Assembly: GCA_031310005.1 (NCBI GenBank)
Contig: CM062386.1
Coordinates: 1,240,001 to 1,304,000, forward strand
Length of the DNA: 64,000 bases
Reading direction: 5' to 3'
Source: Dactylellina haptotyla
Lineage: Eukaryota > Ascomycota > Orbiliomycetes > Orbiliales > Orbiliaceae
Shown: piece after piece, positions 36,986-48,784 of the stretch
Layout: every line of letters starts with the position of its first letter
How positions within the stretch are numbered: the first letter of the stretch is position 1
Position numbers and translations under genes: made by a program
Notes under the pieces: model-generated
Told to the model about the DNA's origin: nothing
What the model saw: the letters and a program-made list of their open reading frames with translations, nothing else
Database searches by the model: none

Positions 36986-39900
36986 TTCGTTTTTCAAGAG
37001 CCTCGGAAGCCGGTTTTCTAGTATCTTTGGTGCGGGTGGGTACGACGGCAAGGGAGAGATCCACTAAATATATACTGGTTATATAGAGTCTGGCCAAGCA
37101 AGTTAGTAGACGTTTGTGGAAATAATCTCATCCGTAGAGGTAAGAAGTATATGGGTCCGAACAACGGCGATGGTGGCGACAGGTGGACTGCACGCTTTCG
37201 TCGTCGCGCTGGTTGTCGAATGTGAACTGCCTGCTCGAATGACAGCCAGATCTCAGCATTCCCGTCACCGCCACCACCACCATCGCCATCACCACCGCCA
37301 TCGACATCGTCACGGCATCAAGGCCAAACGAGCCATCGACAACGGAGGATAAATGAAACAACTCGAGGGTTTCGATGGGACTATATCGCGAAACACGAGG
37401 GGGCGAGCGACAGGAGAGAGACAAAAGGGATAGCGGGACCCAGCAATCCCCATCACGGAAGCGAACGGCGAACTTACACGTTTGGGCCCGGATAAGGGTT
37501 CCTGATAGCAGCGCGAAAACCGGTCGTGCGAACCAGCGAACGGAAAAGTTAAGACGGCCTTCGCGATCGAGGTCCAAAGGGGGCGTGGGGAGGCAAATCG
37601 TCGACGCTCGTCGACGGCAGATTGATGGGTGACAGCTCGGTCCACGCGAGATGTGACCAGTCAAATCTTAAATATGGATGATGGCGGGTTCGGACACAAC
37701 ACAAAAGGAAAAGCGCAGGGCGAGGCGATGTGATGTGAGTGTTTGGCGGGTAAGGCTGCGTACTTGTCGACCGCGACGTTCGATTGGAGATAGCTCAGCT
37801 CAGGCGACCGGGGAATAACAATTACGGGAAATCGAACGAGTTCGTGATGACGTGACCTGGCTAGCCAACGCGAAAGCCCTGGGGCGATTCTTTCGCGACG
37901 AGACGGGGTTTGAGAAGGGAGCGTCCACGAAGGAATGGACGGAGGAGAAGGGATGTCCGAGATTTGAACGGGAGAGGTTGAAATAAGGGTGCTGCACGAA
38001 GAACGGATGGGAGAGAGGGGAAGGGGGTAAGAGAGGAGGAGCCAGAGGAAATCGAAGAAGAAAGGAAGATAGATGGCAGGCCGGAAAAGAAAGCAAAATT
38101 ATATGAAATAAATGGCAGCGGAGGGAGAAAGAAGAAAAATAAAAAATAAAACGACAAGCAAAAATACCCAGCCTGTCCCCAGACGACAGCCTCTGGAAGA
38201 ATTGCAACGGATCCACCAAAAGAAAAGGCGAGTAAGTGCAAGCACCAAGCCAATCTGCGTTCGTTCGAGGAGGCCCGGGCGAATCACCTTATTCCGAGCA
38301 AGGGAAGCGAGAAAAAAAGTAAATACAAAAGGTGGGGACCAGACCTTGAGGCTTTCGGTCCACCAAGGCAAGATGGCTCCAACTTGTCAGACTGCGAGAA
38401 CAGGAAGGACGATATCCCAACAGGCCCAAGCAGAGGTTCGTTCAATCGGTGGAAATACATACAAAAGTTCACGCGGCGGCTTATTATAGCCCTCCAGAAT
38501 CAAATCTTAACCTTATGATGCTCACAGGTAAAGCAAAACGCCAACATATTGACAAGATGGAGGGAGCGGGTAAGCCCAAATTAACAATGCAGAGGTTGAT
38601 TTTCTTGTTTTCTTATTTTCGTTCATTCCGCAAGTATTTTAGATTGTTCCCGAACGCTTGAATCGCAAAGGAAAAATGACCAACTACGAGCAACAAAGGA
38701 AAAGAGAAAAAAGAAATGAGAGGAGGCTTTTTCGACGGATACTGGCAGAATACCACGGCAATACTTTAAAAGTACCACGATGCGTACCAAGCCGATGATG
38801 AGAACGCTGGTAGACGGCAAGTCCCTGGCTGCAGGACTCCAACAATTCACGTATTTTTTAGTATGCACAGCATCATTCAGGCAATCGGCCGGGGACAGGT
38901 ATCTTGACAGCGACTTCCATAGGCACTGGTACATTGCACTTTACCGACACCTTTGCATTTCGGTACGCAAAAGAAGCAAAAGCGACTGCGAAAAACAAAA
39001 CATGGAGACTGTGGGCATGGGTCAGAAAAAGCAAGTTTGTAGCCTGGTGCTTGGCATATTTGATGCCGTGATGCTCGACCTGAGGGCAAAGGGTCCTAAA
39101 AGGTCGAATTTTATGTGGTTGGTAGGAAGGGCATCAGGACGAGCATTTAATCAGCAATGTCTGTCTGCCCACAAGGATCCAAGTTTTGTTTCCTTTTGCC
39201 GTCTGTTTCGGAAGGGAGAGATATATATCAGATCACGATTACATGACATCACAAACTGGAGTTTGCTAACTCATTGATGCTTCAAGCCAGGTCAGAGAGC
39301 ATAATCTTAATTACTACCTCTAACGGATGCACAAGCGAGCAAAGTTGGATACGGGTAACTAGTCATGGGTTCCAAAAGAAAACACTGTCGACAAATCTTT
39401 TATCACTTCAATGAGCTACAATGATCGCTCGTGGAGACGGTGCACTGTGTTAGGAAAATATTTGATAGGATGGTATTGTATTCTCTGTGATGCGAGAAAG
39501 CCGATTGCAGCCAGGAAACCCCCTTGAAAGCAGAGTCTGTTGAGAGGGGGAGGGAACATCATATATCCCAGTACCGGACACGTGCTCTTTTGCAAAAGGT
39601 TCTATCCTTCTTGCACGGATCCTTTTGGAAGGAAGATTTTTGCTTTTCATGCCCTGGCCCGTTATCTTATCTCATCAGTAAGATCTTGATCTCTCCTGCT
39701 CACGATGTTACTCAGCAGGAAATGTTGCCCAGCCCCCACGCATACGCACTTGGCTACCCTCAAGCAGACCTGCCAATCGGTTACTCCCCCACTCGGACAA
39801 ACCTGGGAAATATTCGGTTTTCTGTGTCATATGACGGATTGGTTGGCTCTCATCAACCATTTCCCTCCCACCTTACACGCTGAAGACTGCTTGCTACCTG

Positions 39901-40393
39901 CTACCACACTCAGAACGAAGTACTGCTCTGCATTATTGATGGTGCTCCTCCCCCTCGTTCTACAGTTCCACCACCCCCCGTTAAGATTGGCAGTAGCTAG
40001 ACTTGCCCACCTGCCCGGACATTCGCTCTCCAGTCGAGTAGCCTCTCTCCCGTGATTCCGTACGACCGTACGTGAAGTTTCCCGAGTTCGGCACGGTTCC
40101 GGCGTCGTCGGGGATTTTCGGTTTTCAAAAGCCGTGTCAAAATAAAATCACCAGGCTGCTATTTTAACTTAGACTTTGACACTACGGAGGGAAATATATT
40201 TATATATATTAATCTGCAAATATACGTCTCATTCAACCCGGTCATCCCAACTTTATCTCTCCCGACAGACAGTGAAAGGAAGCAATCGTCCTTGCTTCAG
40301 CGGCGAGATTGACACAGCGAGCGTTTCTCAGAGTTTTCCTGGGGGCTTGGAAGCTTGTTCCTTCCTTCTGGGGACCTTAACCAAAGCAACACA
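36986..40393. other. Divergent intergenic region between TUP1 (-) and PFK26 (+)
   Basis: 3.4 kb with no supported gene. Both flanks are likely promoters with long leaders. The TUP1-proximal kilobase has pyrimidine-rich sense-strand tracts. A CACCACC-type run lies near 37268-37300. The open frames, up to 178 codons on the minus strand at 37128-37664, are Arg/Ser-rich and overlap opposite-strand frames, so they are treated as shadows. Confidence 0.5.
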
Positions 40394-43095
40394 ATGACCA
40401 GGGACGGTGGCCTCCGGTAAGTTCAAGCAAGCGTACACGACATCTGAACCCCTTGAGTTTCGAATATCTTGGTGGTGTTTTCGAATTTCACCGCTGTCAT
40501 GGCCTCGAACCTACACGATCAAAATTGTCGGGGCACGCTGTTATCCAATCATGTTTCGCCCTCGCTTCACCTGTTGCTACTCTAAATTCCTCGTCGTTTC
40601 TATACCCGAGTCTGGATCTGGATCGAATCTCTGACAAACCGCCCTCTGATATCATCTAGGACCCCGGGGACCCCACCTCCCGAAGTGCTTTATCGGACGC
40701 GCAGAAGATCCAGTGTGGATGTTGATGGAGGTAAGCTAAACCAATCGCTGATACCTGCGTCCCTTTTCTCTGCCATTATCATATGCATTATATAACCTAC
40801 TACCCACCTTATCTCGCTGCGCCCTACCTCGAGCACCATTCCAATGATATAAGAAGTATACGCACCCTGCCTGTTTCCGCTTGCCTTGCATACATTGAGC
40901 CCATCTCTTCTCCTCCATCTGCATCATCCTCAAAATACTTGCAATCTCAAGCTTCGAACGGCCCTGCTTTGGGAGCGAGATCGAGCTAGTTTCTCTCTTG
41001 CCCTCGAAAATCGCCGATATTGTAATATATATTGTCTCTGTCAACACATACACGGATTGCACATATGAGCACCTCCACCGTCACCTCCACCACCACAGCT
41101 TCCACCCGAGGCTCCTATTTTCCTTTTGTTGAAGACAGAGCACTGGCTAAAACGACCATGTTCAATGCATCTGAAGTGCACGAAAGATGGCCCTTCGTAA
41201 AGGGCGAAATGGCTCCGGCCCAGCTCTATACCACAGAGAGCGGCCGCCTGTTCCATTCCGGAAAGATCGCAATAATCACAGTCGGGCTGCCGGCTCGTGG
41301 CAAAACGTACGTTCGAACATATCTGTGGTCCCTGATTGATCCGAATCACGAAGAACTGACGACTCGTTCCTCCAAAAACAGTCATTTGTCTGTCGCTTTG
41401 ACTCGATATCTTCGATGGTAATGTTATTTGCCCGCCCCATTTCATTCCCAGGCCTTGGATACTAACTGGTCTTCCCAGGCTCGGTGTTACAACACATGCT
41501 TTCCACCTAGGTGACTATCGAAGAGCACATTGCGCGCCCGGGCAAGATGTCCCACCGGATTACTTCTTTGTAAATGGTGCGTAGGTATCCTGGGATTGAA
41601 ATTTTTTATACTTCGGTACTGACGTACATCCGACCGGGTAGCTTCTCCGTCCTCCGTTCTGCTACGACAAAAAATTCTCCGACAATGCCGACAGGATATA
41701 TACGAATTCTTCGACAAGCACAACGGTCAGGTTGCGCTATACGATGCGGTAAATCCGACTGCTGCGGGGAGACGGCTGTTGGCGAAAGAGTTCTTGAAAA
41801 ACGACATTCACGTGAGTTTGCTACGATAACTTGCCAAAGAGACAAACTATAGTAACGATATTTGCAGCCTATTTTCATAGAGTCAACATGTGACGACATG
41901 AAAATTATAGAGGAGAACGTCAGAAACGTCAAAATTGGGTCACCAGATGTATGTACTCCTTTTCGGAAGATTTTTAGATGCAATGACTGACATCTCTTGG
42001 TAGTACGCTGGCTGGAAACCCGAAGATGCCGTCAAGGACTATCTTCATAGAATAAATGTCAAGATCCCACATTTCGAGACTATGGAGGAAACGGAACTAG
42101 ACTATATCAAGGTACAATCTCCGACTCTTGAAACTAGATATGTTTCCCTGAAGCTAATTCATGAAACTCGGACGGGACAGATGATCAATGCCGGGGAGAG
42201 AATAGTTGTCAACAACTGTCGTTTTGGATACTTGCCTAATCGTATTGTTTTCTACCTTATGAACCTCCATATTAAAACGAGACGGACATATTTTGCAAGG
42301 GTAAGCCCCTACACGTAACGACTCACCAAAAACGAGACACTGATAACTAGTCCTGTACCAGTCTGGTGTTGCTATCCAAGATTCCTATAAAGCGGACGCC
42401 CCTCTCTCCGATAACGGGTTGGACTATGCCCGCCGTCTCGCCGACACTATTACCAAATTCCGCGTCGAAGAATATCGCGACCATGTAGCCAGGGGCGGAT
42501 CTAAAGAGGAACGCCCATTGGTTGTCTGGACTTCTACCCGGATCCGAACCGTCGAAACTGCAGGCCAACTCGCTGCCAAGGGAGTTAAGGTCCGCCAACG
42601 CCAACAGCTCTCACAACTTAACCCTGGCGCCGTGGAGGGCTTGACCGAGGACGGGATCCGCAAATTATACCCCGAGGAATTGGAGAAGCACAGTAAAGAC
42701 CCGTACCATCACCGCTACCCCAGATCGGAGAGCTATCACGACTTGGCTGTGCGATTGGAGCCGATCATCCTCGAACTAGAGAGAGAGCACAATGACTTGT
42801 TGATTATTGCACACGAGAGTGTCTTGCGCGTGCTCTACGGTTATCTGATGGCGTGCTCTACTGCGGATATCCCAGAGATGAAATTCGGAAGGGATGAGAT
42901 TGTCGAGGTGAGTGTTTCCCCTATAATTGTCAAAGGGTATTGTTCTTAAGGATAATGGCTAATTTTTCTGTTCGTGTATAGATCGTTCCCGCCAGTTATA
43001 ATAATATCGCACGCCGGATACCTATTCCCGCCGGTATTCATGCAGAAGTTCCCGTGACACCGTTTGGGTTCCCACCAGTGTTTTCAGGAATTTGA
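40394..43095 (+). CDS. PFK26: 6-phosphofructo-2-kinase, Pfk26 type with degenerate phosphatase domain
   Basis: Eleven exons (40394-40416, 40660-40730, 41099-41306, 41382-41417, 41479-41576, 41642-41811, 41868-41948, 42004-42111, 42181-42300, 42362-42907, 42982-43095) encode 524 residues. The N-terminal kinase has the P-loop GLPARGKT (93-100) and HLGDYRRA (121-128); it makes fructose 2,6-bisphosphate, the activator of phosphofructokinase 1, in the cytosol. The C-terminal histidine-phosphatase fold keeps TSTRIRT, GAVEG (E397) and the AHESVLR histidine (H456). The catalytic RHG motif, however, reads RSG at 305-307, so the phospho-accepting His is Ser. Yeast Pfk26 carries a similar loss, so this is most likely a kinase-only isoform. 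Two small 5' exons give an N-terminus MTRDGGLRTPGTPPPEVLYR; an alternative in-frame ATG at 41065 would skip them. Confidence 0.94.
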
Positions 43096-43647
43096 ACGAA
43101 CGTCACAGTCTTTTAGTTCGAGTTGAGGTTTTAGGATTGCTTGGTTTTCTTTGCTTCTTTTGGTATATTATGTATCCAAAGCCTCTGTTATTCACGGCGT
43201 TACAAGTCCTATCATTCTTACTCGGGAGAAACGGCGGAAGCTGGAAATTGCGGATTGAAGGGTTTTGGTATCCGAATCAAGTTATCTTTCGTTTTTTATG
43301 CCTGTTCAATATACAGCGTCTCGTTACCGCTATAGACCGACGGTGCTTTAGATATCGATTTTCAATATACATATAAATAAAAACGTAGATACATTAGAGA
43401 ATGAGCTAAATTTACCACTATAATTTAGTCCTGATTTTGATTCGTTAGCAGTCTCTTGTCCTCTAAATTTGTCTGCGTATTCCCTAGACCTTTGCTTTCC
43501 TCCAGCAATGTGTTGTAGACCGCTTTTGGTCTAATAAAAAAACCAAAATTTTTCGAGACTTTGGTGCATGACTCTAGCTAGCTAGCTACTTGACTACAAC
43601 AGCAGAAGCGAACGACTCGATTATATTGCAGTATCGAAAATTGTACG
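43096..43647. other. Tandem intergenic region between PFK26 and ELP2
   Basis: About 550 bases. The first part is probably PFK26 3' UTR; the rest is ELP2 promoter and includes a GCTAGCTAGCTA repeat near 43577. No ORF of interest. Confidence 0.5.
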
Positions 43648-46305
43648 ATGACGGACACGCAAGGCCGGATAATACAGCGTTTTGTAGCCATCGGTGCTAA
43701 TAGAATTCCCAATGCATCGGACTGGGATATCAAATCCGGTTTGATTGCATACGGCGCTGGCAATGTGGTCGCTCTCTGGAGACCCGACGAGGTCAGTGGG
43801 GCATTATCGGAGAACGGTCTTTAGAGAAACGAATACAGATGAAATTCTAATTCTAGCTCTCGGTCATATATAGACACTCACTTGCCGCTCGGGCGTAGTC
43901 GCTACCCTGAAAGGGCATACCGATAAAATCAACGCTGTCCGCTTCCTTCAGAAGGGTAATAGTAGCGTTCTAGTCTCCGCGAGTGTTGATAAGACCTTGA
44001 GGGTCTGGAAGCTCAGTTCGTCCTCTACGCCGGATGAGGATGTACCACGGTATGATTTGGTAGCTGTGGGCACGGAACATGGAGGTTCGGTCGTCGATAT
44101 TGCGATTGAGAGACAGGCTAGCCGGTTGGATGGGGTTGATGGTGATACCGGGGCCACAATCTTCGCATCCGCTTCGGCGGATGGTACTGTCAAGATTTGG
44201 AGACTTGATATCTCGGAGGGTAGCGTGGAGAACGCATTGACCTGTCTCCAAACGATTACAACGAAGCCAAAGTACCTCCCGCTGAGTGTTGCCATCGCTC
44301 AGATCTCTCCCGTAAATGACGTTTGGATTCTTGCCGTGTCGGGATCCTCGTCTGCGGTACAGATCTATGCTGGGAGCGGGTTTTCGACTTTATCGGCGAA
44401 CGAGGAGTCGGCAGGCTTCAAGCTTGCGGCGACGCTAACCGGTCACGAAAACTGGGTCAGATCGCTTGCATTCGTGCGAGATAACTCAACGGAAGACTTG
44501 CTTCTCGCCAGTGGTAGCCAGGACAGGTATATACGTCTCTGGCGTATCCACCAGGGTGCAGAACTACCGGCGAAATCTGTAGGTTCCAATCTGGTGATCA
44601 TGGGAGAGGCGTTGTCGAATAAAGCACACAGATTCGAGGTTTCCGGGGAGAAGTATTCGGTTACCTTCGAGGCCTTACTGATCGGTCACGAAGATTGGGT
44701 TTACAATGTCTCCTGGAAGAAGATCGACGGAAGAATATACCTTTTGAGCTCCTCAGCAGATAATTCATTATCGATATGGGAAACGGACGAGACGAGCGGT
44801 ATTTGGGTATGTACATCAAGACTGGGAGAAGCAAGCGGGATGAAGGGATCTAGTACCGCCACGGGAAGTACGGGAGGATTTTGGACGGGGCTTTGGGCAC
44901 CGGATGGCAAGCAGGTTGTATCGTTCGGGAAGTCCGGTGGGTGGAGGAGATGGGTTGACGGTGGGGAGGGCGATTGGAGGCAGCAGAATGCCGTCACAGG
45001 ACATGTGAGAGAAGCTACAGGGCTGGCGTGGGAGAAAGGCGGGAGATATTTACTTTCCACCAGGTAAGTCTACTGTTGGAAACAAACTAGCCTGTGTCGA
45101 AGCTGGTATCTGACTATGAGATAATTAGTTTGGACCAATCGACGAGGCTCTATGCAAGATGGAAGTCTTCGAAACACAGATGTTGGTTCGAATTCTCGAG
45201 ACCTCAGATTCACGGATACGACATCAACTCGATTATATCGCTTACGTCGACTAAATTTGTCAGCGGGGCGGAGGAGAAGCTGATGCGAGTGTTTGGAGAA
45301 CCCAGAGGAATAGCGAAAACTCTCGAGGAGATGTGTGATATCAAGCAGGCCGACATAGATGCTTTACCCGATGTCGCAAGTCAGCCGGTACTGGGGCTGT
45401 CTAATAAAGCGGTCAACGCAAGTGCGGCAGATGGAGCGAAAGATGATGGCGATCCAGAGGCCGAAGGTGCAGAACCTACTACGGATCTGCAATCTGCCTA
45501 TCCGCCATTCGAAGACTCTCTATCTCGCCATACACTTTGGCCGGAGGAGGAAAAGCTCTACGGCCATGGCTATGAAATCTCTACGATCGGATGCACCAAC
45601 AAGGGTGACATTCTCGCTACGGCGTGCAAGGCTTCTTCAACCACTCACGCTGTGATCCGACTATTCGAGACGAAAACCTGGAGACAACTGAAGCCGGCGC
45701 TTGAGGCTCATTCGTTGACGGTTAATAGAATTGCGTTCTCGGAAGACGATTTGTATATGTTGAGCGTTGGAAGAGATAGACAATGGACGGTATTCGAAAG
45801 AAATAGCGAAGTTGGAGAGGGGCTGGAGAGTCCGTACCAAGTCAAGCAAGTAATGCCGAAGGCACAGACAAGGGTGATATTTGATGGAAAGTGGGTGCCT
45901 ATTTCCGTTGGGAGGATCTTTGTAACGGCGGCCAGAGACAAGTCCGTGAAAGTTTGGACACTTGAGGAGGGTGGAAAACAATGGAGTTGCACGGAGATTG
46001 TCAAGTTCGAAGAACCGATTACAGCTATCGACATCTTAGATCGCGTGGTAACGACGAAGGAGGGTCAGTGCGTCATGATGGCGGTAGGGTTGGAGAGTGG
46101 CGCTTGGAGTGTCTATCGAACAAATTTGAAGGAAGGAGGGATTGGAAGTTGGGAGAAGCACCTTGAGGTTGATGCCTACGACGTGCCCGATAAAACTATT
46201 ACGCAGATATCGTGGAGACCAATTGGTGATGAGACGACGAGTACTTTGGAGGTAGCGATCTCTAGTGAAGACTCTTCTGTCAGGATATATGATATGAACA
46301 TTTAA
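43648..46305 (+). CDS. ELP2: Elongator complex subunit Elp2 (WD40)
   Basis: Three exons (43648-43791, 43874-45063, 45129-46305) encode 836 residues, the usual size for Elp2. It opens with VAIGANRIPNASDWD and LIAYGAGNVVALW, the family's first propeller strand, and continues as two WD40 propellers with repeats such as LKGHTDKINAVRFLQKG, LTGHENWVRSLAFVRD, LIGHEDWVYNVSWKK and HGYEISTIGCTNKGD. RPQIHGYDINSI begins the second propeller. Elp2 is a structural subunit of Elongator (Elp1-6), which modifies wobble uridines of tRNAs in the cytoplasm. An acidic, Ala-rich loop (about 470-500) interrupts the second propeller. The first exon is short and its start is the only Met upstream of the conserved block. 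The stop is 145 bases from the convergent CAF16 stop, so their 3' UTRs probably overlap. Confidence 0.94.
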
Positions 46306-46450
46306 AAACATGATGGGTATCGTTGAGATATTTTACAGAGAATGCAATATTGTATATAGCAGAACATGGACGTTGAAGTCCCTCTGAACGAAATGATGAA
46401 TACAGAAGAGGAGGTTTCTAGAAACCCATAGTAAGTGACGCTGTAACGGC

Positions 46451-47496
46451 TTAAGCTTTCTCTTGTAGCTTCTTAGCGGATGGTCTTGGTCCTCTTTCGA
46501 CTAGGTCTTCAGCCTGCCAGCGCATGACTAACTCGAGCAAAGACGAATTCCTTCCGATGACTGCATCTTGCGCATGAGAACCCTCGTCTTTGGACTCGGG
46601 AGGGAAAAACTCTGCGATTGGGGCACAATTGCGGACCTCACCAAGCGTCATACGGACGAGGTGGGTTGGCCAGTTCGCAAGACCGTCGGTGATGTGGGTT
46701 GCGTAGAGCTTTATCCTCGAGTTAAATTCAGTTCGGACAGTAGAAGAGCAAAAAAAAAAAATATAAAAAAATTAAAAACTTACGATAGTACACTTTCTGG
46801 TTTCTGTCTCTTGCTTAAGCCAGTCCAAGAACCTCCAACGAGCGAGACAATCGAGATCCACGGTGACTTCATCTAGAAGAAGAATCGACCATGGTCGCAC
46901 GAGGCCCATGGCTAGCTGTACCCTTCGGCGCTCGCCGTCAGATACAGCATGCATGCGCCAGTCAACATCGATATCAAGAATGGCGATCAACTCATCGCGA
47001 CGTTCGGCGTAGTACGTGCCACCGACAGAGTGGAGGAGTTCGGTGACTGATATATCGGTTCGGACGATGGGGTTCAACACCCATTCTTTATATGCGGATA
47101 TTGCGCATTAATACAAGCCAGTTGCAGGGGTAGAGCACATAAGCTAAAATGGAACGTACCGACACCAAGGTAGGTTACACCTTCGAGACCTTGTTTGAAC
47201 GGGTCCACGCCACCGACGAGGATTTGGCCGTCTCGTGCGAGGGTTTTGCCTGGGGATGTATATTGGGTTGGTTAATGTGATCGGTGATGGGGTACTATAT
47301 CATAATTCTTTATATGGACTAACTAACCGGCAATCAGTCTAAGAATAGTGGATTTGCCAGCCCCGTTGGAGCCAATGAGCAAAGTCCGAGAGGCAGAAGG
47401 AACATTGAAGGAAACCTTCGAAAGTCCTTTCTTCCCGTTGGGATAAGTGTAACTGAGGTCGGAGACTGAGATATCGGGAGAAGCTAGATCCGACAT
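46451..47496 (-). CDS. CAF16: Caf16-type soluble ABC ATPase (Ccr4-Not associated)
   Basis: Four exons (47496-47328, 47249-47160, 47085-46784, 46708-46451) encode 272 residues, one nucleotide-binding domain without membrane segments. Visible motifs are Walker [10 protein letters not shown] (42-50), the signature [10 protein letters not shown], Walker [13 protein letters not shown] and the switch histidine in [18 protein letters not shown] and VTYLGVEW are typical of the Caf16 family (ABCI/I-type). In yeast Caf16 binds the Ccr4-Not complex and mediator components; the biochemical substrate is unknown. The start at 47496 ([20 protein letters not shown]) is preferred over one 16 codons upstream, since the family begins close to the first strand. 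The 3' end converges on ELP2; the 5' end is divergent from ERG3 across 1.3 kb. Confidence 0.93.
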
Positions 47497-48784
47497 TGCG
47501 AGAGAGAGCAAACCCCAGTTTGGAAGACGGGCAATATTAATCAACAGGAGCTCGGACGGATACTTGAAGGTAGCTCCCCAGATAAAAACTGCAACAAGGA
47601 TTCAGCGTTGTGGATATCTCTTGCAATTTCTTGCAGCACGGTGGCTTTTCCCACGATATTCTGCCGGCTTGGTTTTGATAGCCAGGTTTTAAATTTTCAA
47701 GCTGGCAGTTTTTCTCTAAGAGCGAGTTTATTGCCGGAAGCAACGGCGGCCGCCGTTCCTGGTGTTTGTTATCTGATTTCTAATCGGCAAAATTGAAATC
47801 GGGTTTACGAGGCAAGTGCAAAAAGGGGAGAGGAAGAAGAGCCCATTCTAAGGCCATGATGATCTTATCACCGACCAATTGACGCTAGGAATGACTCCAC
47901 GCTAGCCTGATATCGTATAGGAGACTGCAGGTGCCAATTTCGTCGGAACCATGAGGAGGTTTACGTACGGCCAGGGGCGCCCTGAGAATGCGTTACATTG
48001 GCCCTCCATAGCTGGCTGGCTGGGAGGCTCGCTAGGGTGGTTGTCGCAGGAAATGAGAAGCGAAGAGAGAGAAAATTTGTTCGGATTGTGGGAAGGCGAG
48101 AGCCCGAGGCCTGGTCGCATACCATATATACTCCCGCGGGCGGCCAATTGGGCTGCGGGTAACTTACTCTCCCTCTGCCCTCCCCCTTCTGTCGTTCCTC
48201 CGTCCTCGCCTTCCGCTCTTTTTTATATCGAAACCACGACGAGGAGCATCGATTGGCCCGCCGACACGCTGCGACGATCTGCCGGCTGGTAACAACGCCA
48301 ACGTCTCTCGATCTGCGACAAGTAACGACGGCCGCAACGCAGCAACACAACCGGACGACGACAGGCGCATTTGCTGCAGTTCCCATTCGGGCTCTCTTTC
48401 GGTTTCCGGATCCAGATCTGCCATCTTGAACGGGTACGCCCTTTCCTCTGCACGGATTTAAATGCACAAAATAATATAAAACAAAATAAATACTGCTCGC
48501 ATCCTGTTGCCGCGGCCTCTAGGACAATTGGATCGCACGGAGACACCCAACTGCGGTGGCTTCTGTGGGACAATTGGCGATTGGCCGTTGCGCAGCTCTC
48601 CCTGTCCTCAACGGATCCAACAGAAATCAAATAGGCAGCTGACCCGGATTCCTGTGCCCTCTTCTAGCTCTGTCCGATATTTACATATATTCTCCTCATT
48701 CTCCTCTTTTCCGTTTTCCAAACACACAGTCGACACTCCTCAAAACCGTTGTGAAAACAGACCGGTTGAGCGGCTCCTTTCGCC
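47497..48784. promoter_or_regulatory. Divergent promoter region CAF16 / ERG3, rich in CCAAT boxes
   Basis: 1.29 kb between two start codons facing away from each other. Nine CCAAT pentamers on either strand lie between 47875 and 48584 (47875, 47934, 47997, 48144, 48147, 48252, 48527, 48573, 48580). About one or two would be expected by chance in that length. CCAAT is the site of the HapB/C/E (CBC) complex. A TCGTATA heptamer, the core of the Upc2/Ecm22 sterol element of yeasts, occurs once at 47913-47919. Open frames on both strands here are short or Arg/Ser-rich and are not called. Confidence 0.5.

Noticed and set aside
36986-37051. N-terminal extension of TUP1 (MPSYPPAPKILENRL)
   Set aside because: The family starts at M-Y/F-NAHRG. 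The extra 22 codons are in frame by chance, with no match to the family.
37128-37664. 178-codon minus-strand frame upstream of TUP1
   Set aside because: Arg/Ser/Cys-rich, overlaps another frame and the TUP1 promoter, no recognisable domain.
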